Assembly: GCA_905372345.1 (NCBI GenBank)
Contig: CAJPPE010000042.1
Span: 1 to 9,331 of the forward strand
Length of the DNA: 9,331 nucleotides
Direction of reading: 5' to 3'
Source of the DNA: an uncultured Treponema sp.
Lineage (GTDB): Bacteria > Spirochaetota > Spirochaetia > Treponematales > Treponemataceae
A program made the position numbers and the translations under genes. Each line of letters opens with the position of its first letter. The first letter of the stretch is position 1. Below, one piece after another: positions 4,941 through 9,331 of the stretch. The notes below the pieces were generated by a model. It was not told the origin of the DNA, made no database searches, and saw only the letters and a list, made by a program, of their open reading frames with translations.

Positions 4941-7307
4941 TTATATAAACTGTAGAAGTTTTTTATCTTGTAATGGCCTATCAGATAAAACAAAGTGTGA
5001 AAAAATTCTTGAATCTCGATTATGTTTCTTTGTTTGCCGGATCTTTATTTTTTGAGAAAGAGAACCGTTATATTCAAGTTCAATTTCGTCTATAATGCCT
5101 TGGGAGAATCCATAACCTCTTAAACTTTTAAAAGCGATTAAGTCAAAGAGAATAAGCCTAGGATCAGCCCATGCTTGAACCGATAAATTGTTAGAAAAGT
5201 GTCTGTAATAGTAAGCCATAGAATTTAAGACAGTCCGCGCAATGTCATCGCTTGCTAAAGCTCCGACTTCTATATTTTTAATTATTTCTCCATTGACTTG
5301 TATGTCATCATTATTTCTAGCTGTAATGGTTTTCTTTTCCTTTCCGGGAATAAGCCGATTGCCATAAATATTAACCGTTAAAGTTTGAGGAATATCAGAA
5401 AAGTAGTTCCAGACTTTGACATGAAGTCCTTCGGCTGTTTTTCGATAAGAGAATTCGAATTTACTTTTTAAAAACTTATTCGCAATTTCAATAGATGAAA
5501 CACTTACGGAATCCTTTAATTCTATTTTAAATTCTTCAGGTTTATTTTTTTCGTTTCTGCTTTCAACAGCAGTAGGATCGGCTATATCGAAGTCCTCATT
5601 TTCATCAGGAATTATGTAAGTTTTGGGCATCTTGGGAATTTCAAAATTTTCTTTTTTTAAAAGAATCTGAATAGGCTTTTCCTTAATCATAATAAGAATT
5701 GAAAGCTGCTCCCCTTCATTTCTTGTTATAAAATTCCAGACTTTAACAGCGGCCTTAGTAGCTTTCCCTTCCGGAGAATAAGAATACTCGATGGAATATT
5801 CTAGGCCCTTTGGAATAAAAGCATCCGAAAATTCTATTGCTTCAAAGTTAGATGGAAGATTGAATACTTTAGTCCAAGAAGGAGAAAGCCCTCCGCCAAT
5901 AGGATATTCTCCATAGGGCGTATTTTTATATTGTTCAGGAAAATTGAGTTTACCGATTTCAGAATATAAGACGACATCCTTTTGACCGATTTGATATTCT
6001 CCTTCATACTCATAATTTGAGTATGAAAGATTTATTATATTGGGAGCAGCACTAGATGATTCGCCTGAATTGTTTGATTTAAACTCATTCAGCAAAAAAT
6101 ATCTTACGGGATATCGGGCTGATCCATGTTTAGAAAGAATAAGAGAGGCTATAAGAGCCGATCCTGTTTCATCGCAGGAACAAAAGGCGTTTGTTAAAAT
6201 GCAAAGATTATTTAAAAGACTTCCGACCGTTCCATTTAAAGGGAGCCTTTTCAATTTTATAAGTTTTAAACTTTCGTCAATTCGAGAAGCTGAAAGACTT
6301 AGAGCATTTGCAATTTTAACGAAACACGAGTAAGCATCGGAATTATCCTGAATACCAAGTGATAGATATTTATTCTTATTCACTCCGATATAGTCTTGAG
6401 CTTTAATCGATACGGTCGCTTTTTGCTCATCATTTTTTATATTCATAATATAAAATGAACCGAAGTTTAAATAAAACGGTTTATTGTGTTTACTCTGTTT
6501 TAATAAAAGGGAAACTGAACATGTAGTATTTGAATTGAAAAAACCGAATAAAGGGCTGTTTATATTTTGATTATCATAAAGCCTTGTAAGGTTGTTTAAT
6601 TCCAGGTCTAAAGAATTAACATAGAGCCTGCCAATAGAGCCTTCTTTGTTTTCGGTTTTCCTTTTTTGATGTTTGATTTTCACAATATCGTTTTCATGTA
6701 TTAAAAATTCAAAACCCGGATAAAAGGCTAAAATCCATATATGCCTATCAGGAGTTGCCTTAGTAACATGAAGTTCTAATATACCGGCCTTATCACAAGG
6801 TAAATCAAAAACTATTTTATTTTTTAAGTTGTTATGGATTATAAAACTCGCAATAGTTTTACCGAATCGAGTTTTAGCTGTAATAACAGCGTTTGTGATA
6901 ATTCTATCATCACTTGTTATTAAGGTTATTTTTTTTAAAGAAGTTTCAGGAAGATAAAGAGTAACTGTGTCATCTACATCCCCTGTTTGAGAGGCTTTTT
7001 TTCCGATATAGCCGATTCGTGAATAAGGCCTATTTTTTACAGGATGAAGCCTTCCGTCTTTATGAATATTTTCAGCATTCGGAAAAAGGCGTGAAGCAAA
7101 ATTACTCCGGATAAAGAAGCGGTTTTGAATATAAGATAAAAAAGGAGAAACAATCTGGTCGGGGACAGAACCCTTAACGGCATTTGGAGCTTGAATTTTA
7201 ATGCTTTCAGGAATTTTGCAGGAGAGGAAATTAAAACATACCGAAGCTTTGTACTGTCTGTTATTTCCGAGGATTATTTTCTCGGTTTCTTTTTTTACGG
7301 GTATCAT
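4941..7307 (-). CDS. Large phage tail hub/tip protein
   Basis: The protein has 788 residues and no signal peptide or membrane segment. Residues about 223-310 (SIGRLYVNSLDLELNNLTRLYD, INSPLFGFF, FGSFYIMNI, ATVSIKAQDYIG) follow the pattern of phage tail proteins in which a RFDP/SPLYG-like stretch precedes a FxI beta strand and an AxD motif. Residues 667-760 (ASDDIARTVLNSMAYYY, VQAWADPRLILFDLIAF, IIDEIELEYNGSLSQKIKIR) resemble the C-terminal hub domain of tail tip proteins. Between them are two similar beta modules with the shared core VKVWNF at 521 and VKVWNY at 630, an apparent internal duplication. The product probably forms the tail tip through which DNA passes and to which fibres bind. It begins 5 bases after the collar fibre stop. 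No peptidase or lysozyme motif was recognised, so any wall-degrading function must be elsewhere. Confidence 0.75.
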   Translation of the reverse strand: MIPVKKETEKIILGNNRQYKASVCFNFLSCKIPESIKIQAPNAVKGSVPDQIVSPFLSYIQNRFFIRSNFASRLFPNAENIHKDGRLHPVKNRPYSRIGYIGKKASQTGDVDDTVTLYLPETSLKKITLITSDDRIITNAVITAKTRFGKTIASFIIHNNLKNKIVFDLPCDKAGILELHVTKATPDRHIWILAFYPGFEFLIHENDIVKIKHQKRKTENKEGSIGRLYVNSLDLELNNLTRLYDNQNINSPLFGFFNSNTTCSVSLLLKQSKHNKPFYLNFGSFYIMNIKNDEQKATVSIKAQDYIGVNKNKYLSLGIQDNSDAYSCFVKIANALSLSASRIDESLKLIKLKRLPLNGTVGSLLNNLCILTNAFCSCDETGSALIASLILSKHGSARYPVRYFLLNEFKSNNSGESSSAAPNIINLSYSNYEYEGEYQIGQKDVVLYSEIGKLNFPEQYKNTPYGEYPIGGGLSPSWTKVFNLPSNFEAIEFSDAFIPKGLEYSIEYSYSPEGKATKAAVKVWNFITRNEGEQLSILIMIKEKPIQILLKKENFEIPKMPKTYIIPDENEDFDIADPTAVESRNEKNKPEEFKIELKDSVSVSSIEIANKFLKSKFEFSYRKTAEGLHVKVWNYFSDIPQTLTVNIYGNRLIPGKEKKTITARNNDDIQVNGEIIKNIEVGALASDDIARTVLNSMAYYYRHFSNNLSVQAWADPRLILFDLIAFKSLRGYGFSQGIIDEIELEYNGSLSQKIKIRQTKKHNRDSRIFSHFVLSDRPLQDKKLLQFI

Positions 7308-7312
7308 AATAT

Positions 7313-7891
7313 TTATCCTGCGTAAATATAAAGTTCTATAGTTACATTTGAGGGACGAGTTTCAGGAGAAGTGCGTCCTGACGTCCCATAAGTTTGGCGT
7401 TCCGTTGTTGTGTCATCATCTTCACAAGAGTCATTTCCATTCACATTCCAAATAGAATCACGGCCGGAAGTTTCATAATACAGATGTTGGTGGTCTTGGA
7501 AAGTATCTATTTGACCTCCGCCGTCTCCTTTGATTCCGGGATCATGGTAGATAGAGGTTCCCGATTCTTTAAACTTACTTGCATTTCCACCTGCAAGACG
7601 CATAAAATCCCCCGGATAAAGAGCGTGAATAGCTTTCCATTGTGCTTTTGTTGTTTGAGAATATTTTTCCCAAGGAACAGGCATTCCGGGGCATCTGAAA
7701 TAAGGAAAGCCGGGCAACGGTATATCCGGCGGAAGTTCTTTTATTTTTTTTAAAGCTTCAGTTAAAAGTTTAATTGAAGTACAGACGCTGTTCCAGTTGT
7801 TTTCCAAAAGCGGTTCATCGCTTAATACGGTCGTCGGAACATTAGATTTTAATTGCAGTAAGATTTGTTCAAGTTCGGGGCGTAGTTCCAT
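7313..7891 (-). CDS. Phage tail collar/fibre protein
   Basis: The 192-residue product begins with a helical segment (1-55) that probably trimerises or docks onto the tail. From about residue 68 it has the tail-collar fold pattern: PGMPVPWEKYSQTTKAQWKA, then YPGDFMRLAGG, a QIDTFQDHQH stretch at 127-136 with the H-x-H typical of metal-binding fibre tips, and a C-terminal GRTSPETRPSNVTIELYIYA (172-191), matching the R-T-x-x-ETRP-x-N ending of collar and microcystin-dependent-protein-like fibres. The ATG has AAGGAG six bases upstream, overlapping the stop codon of the previous gene, so translation is coupled. It lies ahead of the hub gene, an unusual place for a fibre. The product likely sits at the tail tip and touches the host surface. 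Confidence 0.85.
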   Translation of the reverse strand: MELRPELEQILLQLKSNVPTTVLSDEPLLENNWNSVCTSIKLLTEALKKIKELPPDIPLPGFPYFRCPGMPVPWEKYSQTTKAQWKAIHALYPGDFMRLAGGNASKFKESGTSIYHDPGIKGDGGGQIDTFQDHQHLYYETSGRDSIWNVNGNDSCEDDDTTTERQTYGTSGRTSPETRPSNVTIELYIYAG

Positions 7892-7902
7892 TTTTTTCTC
7901 CT

Positions 7903-8340
7903 TTAGTTTAATTTTAAAGTAATTCCGGAATACAAGAATTCAGAGTTTTTTCTGAAAGAATGCGAGTATTTAATAGGGTGTACAATGTCTATTTTAATGT
8001 CAGTAAAAAAGGTTTTAAAATCACTTTGATGATTGATAGGCATGTTTTCTTTTTTTAAAAATAGATATTTAGAGCCATCATAAAAAGCATTGTCAATTTT
8101 TGTTATAATTTCACAAACACTTTCGAAGTCTTTTTGCGTCAAAACAGAAAACTTGATAGATGCAGCTTTATATTTACGGATTATGTCTTTCCGCTTTGAG
8201 CCGTCGGCCGTTGTAAAAGTTGAAGATATTTGTTTATCCTCGATGTCGATTTTACCGCCTTTCGGGAGAGGAAAAAATTCATCCTGTATACAAATAAAAT
8301 CATGAGGATAATGATTATTTAAATATTCTGTTTCAGTCAT
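7903..8340 (-). CDS. Small phage tail protein, possibly distal-tail (Dit-like)
   Basis: I place the start at ATG 8338-8340, giving 145 residues, because GGAGAT lies six bases upstream and the previous gene stops only one base before. The frame could extend to a TTG at 8379, but that would overlap the tape measure gene and has no ribosome site. The protein shows a beta-rich N-terminus (FICIQDEFFPLPKGGKIDIE), a middle with GSKRKDIIRKYKAASIKFSV followed by LTQKDFESVCEII, and a final beta segment (IKYSHSFRKNSEFLYSGITLKLN). Small proteins directly after the tape measure with an R-x-x-x-G/K-R-x-x-I ... LT-x-x-(D/E) pattern are often distal tail or tail-completion proteins. This call rests mostly on position; no catalytic motif is visible. 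Confidence 0.7.
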   Translation of the reverse strand: MTETEYLNNHYPHDFICIQDEFFPLPKGGKIDIEDKQISSTFTTADGSKRKDIIRKYKAASIKFSVLTQKDFESVCEIITKIDNAFYDGSKYLFLKKENMPINHQSDFKTFFTDIKIDIVHPIKYSHSFRKNSEFLYSGITLKLN

Positions 8341-8341
8341 T

Positions 8342-9331
8342 TTAATCTCCAACGAACCAATTTTGTTTACCTGTCTCAACGATGTTTAAAAGTTCTCTGT
8401 CATGAGAGCGAAGAACATTAAGCAAAGCTTCATCTAAAGACTTTTCACTATTTTGACTTATTTCGATACTGTATGACGGAGAGTAGCTAAATGATTTTGA
8501 GTTATCCGTTTGATTTAGTCCTGCAGCCTTAAATACATTTTGCAAATTAGGAACATTTATCGGAAGAACGAGCTCAGGTAAGCCTGCTTCAGCTACAAGG
8601 CCCGGAGATCCGTTAGGAAGTGTTATACCGGTTCCTGCACTTGAAGGCATTACAATACCGCCTTGCGCAAATTTAATTAACCGCGGGGCCGGCGGTAATG
8701 GCTGTTGTATATAGTCGGGAGGTGCAGGTTGCCCCGCAATAACACCAGCCTGAATACCTGCAGCAACGGCAGCCGCAATACGGGCCGGAGCTTCTATAGC
8801 TCCGGATGGATCACCGCCTAGAGCTCTAGCAATAGCTACTGCTGCTAGTGCTGTTTGTTCGGCCCCTTTAATAGACATGCTTATAATTCCTTGAGCTTTT
8901 TGCCATTTGGCAGCCTGCTGTGCCGCTTTTGCAGAGGCATCTCCTGAAGCATTTTCCGTTTGAATGCGAGCTATGGCAAATTCATGTTCGGCTTGAGATT
9001 TTGCATTTAACAAAGATATCTCATAAAGACGGGCTTCTTTATCTCTTTTTTTCTTTTCATCCTCTTCTTTTTTGCGTGCAGACTCTTCGGCTTTTTTCTT
9101 TTTTTCGGCTTCAAGCTGTTTTTCAAGGTTGCGTAATTTTTCAAGATTTGTTTCGGCCTCAAACTGTCCCTGAAGTTCCTGAATATTTCTCTCAGAGGAT
9201 AAAAGTCTTTTTTCGTATTCTTCATTACGCCTTTGTTCTTCCCGCTCGGAATCTTCCTGTTGTTTTTGTTCTCTCATTTCAGAAAGTTCATTATCAAGTT
9301 CTAAAAGAGTTTCATTTTTTTCGCGTTCTAT
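8342..9331 (-). CDS. Phage tail tape measure protein, C-terminal part (N-terminus beyond window)
   Basis: The frame is open to the window edge, giving 329 visible residues; a full tape measure protein is usually much longer. The visible N-terminal part is a long charged coiled coil, rich in E, K, Q and R, running up to the LLNAKSQAEHEFAIARIQTE stretch. It is followed by an Ala-rich hydrophobic segment (GAEQTALAAVAIARALGG to AAAVAAGIQAGVIAG), then PAPPDYIQQPLPPAPRLIKF. The sequence FAQGGIVMPSS ... GLVAEAGLPELVLPI is the characteristic C-terminal signature of tape measure proteins. In the virion the protein fills the tail tube, sets tail length and helps DNA enter the cell. The stop codon lies one base before the next ATG, whose ribosome site is inside the end of this gene. 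Confidence 0.9.
   Translation of the reverse strand: MEREKNETLLELDNELSEMREQKQQEDSEREEQRRNEEYEKRLLSSERNIQELQGQFEAETNLEKLRNLEKQLEAEKKKKAEESARKKEEDEKKKRDKEARLYEISLLNAKSQAEHEFAIARIQTENASGDASAKAAQQAAKWQKAQGIISMSIKGAEQTALAAVAIARALGGDPSGAIEAPARIAAAVAAGIQAGVIAGQPAPPDYIQQPLPPAPRLIKFAQGGIVMPSSAGTGITLPNGSPGLVAEAGLPELVLPINVPNLQNVFKAAGLNQTDNSKSFSYSPSYSIEISQNSEKSLDEALLNVLRSHDRELLNIVETGKQNWFVGD
8345..8350 (-). promoter_or_regulatory. Ribosome binding site that decides the start of the Dit-like gene
   Basis: GGAGAT on the minus strand places GGAG six bases ahead of ATG 8338-8340, inside the last codons of the tape measure gene. It supports the short start over the upstream TTG. Confidence 0.7.

Noticed and set aside
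7903..8379. Longer start (TTG at 8379) for the Dit-like gene
   Set aside because: It overlaps the tape measure coding end and has no ribosome site, whereas ATG 8340 has GGAGAT at good spacing.

Overview
The window is AT-rich and reads like a host-associated spirochaete, most likely an oral Treponema of the T. denticola type. The assignment rests on the 21-residue leucine-rich repeats with a Cys in the core position, the permissive spirochaetal lipobox, strong AGGAGG ribosome sites and overall codon use. It is an inference, because no rRNA or marker gene is present.

Left part (1-2010), probably host chromosome. A partial minus-strand gene (1-550) encodes a lipoprotein with a glucosaminidase (peptidoglycan hydrolase) domain. 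Divergent from it, 678-1490 encodes an exported protein that looks like an outer-membrane beta-barrel. The next 520 bases hold no intact gene: a long inverted repeat (1511-1558), a segment of unclear origin, a fragment of an ABC-transporter ATPase (about 1644-1859) and a clear rightward terminator (1981-2009).

Right part (2155-9331), a tailed-phage (siphovirus-like) prophage tail module on the minus strand, read from right to left. The order is tape measure C-terminus (8342-9331, cut by the window), small Dit-like tail protein (7903-8340), collar-type tail fibre (7313-7891), large tail hub/tip protein (4941-7307), second tail fibre (4093-4929), leucine-rich-repeat tail protein (3125-4081), then a D12-class adenine DNA methyltransferase broken by a one-base frameshift in a homopolymer (2155-2966). 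The six tail genes are 1 to 11 bases apart, with ribosome sites often overlapping the upstream stop codon, so they form one operon. A compact set of four hairpins, the last terminator-like on the plus strand, sits between the LRR gene and the methylase (3034-3116). The prophage/host boundary probably lies between 2010 and 2155.

The most interesting points are an LRR receptor-like domain on a phage-tail-type N-terminus with near-identical 63-bp tandem repeats, the methylase frameshift in a T7 tract that fits a -1 slippery heptamer, and the structured plus-strand element between these two genes.
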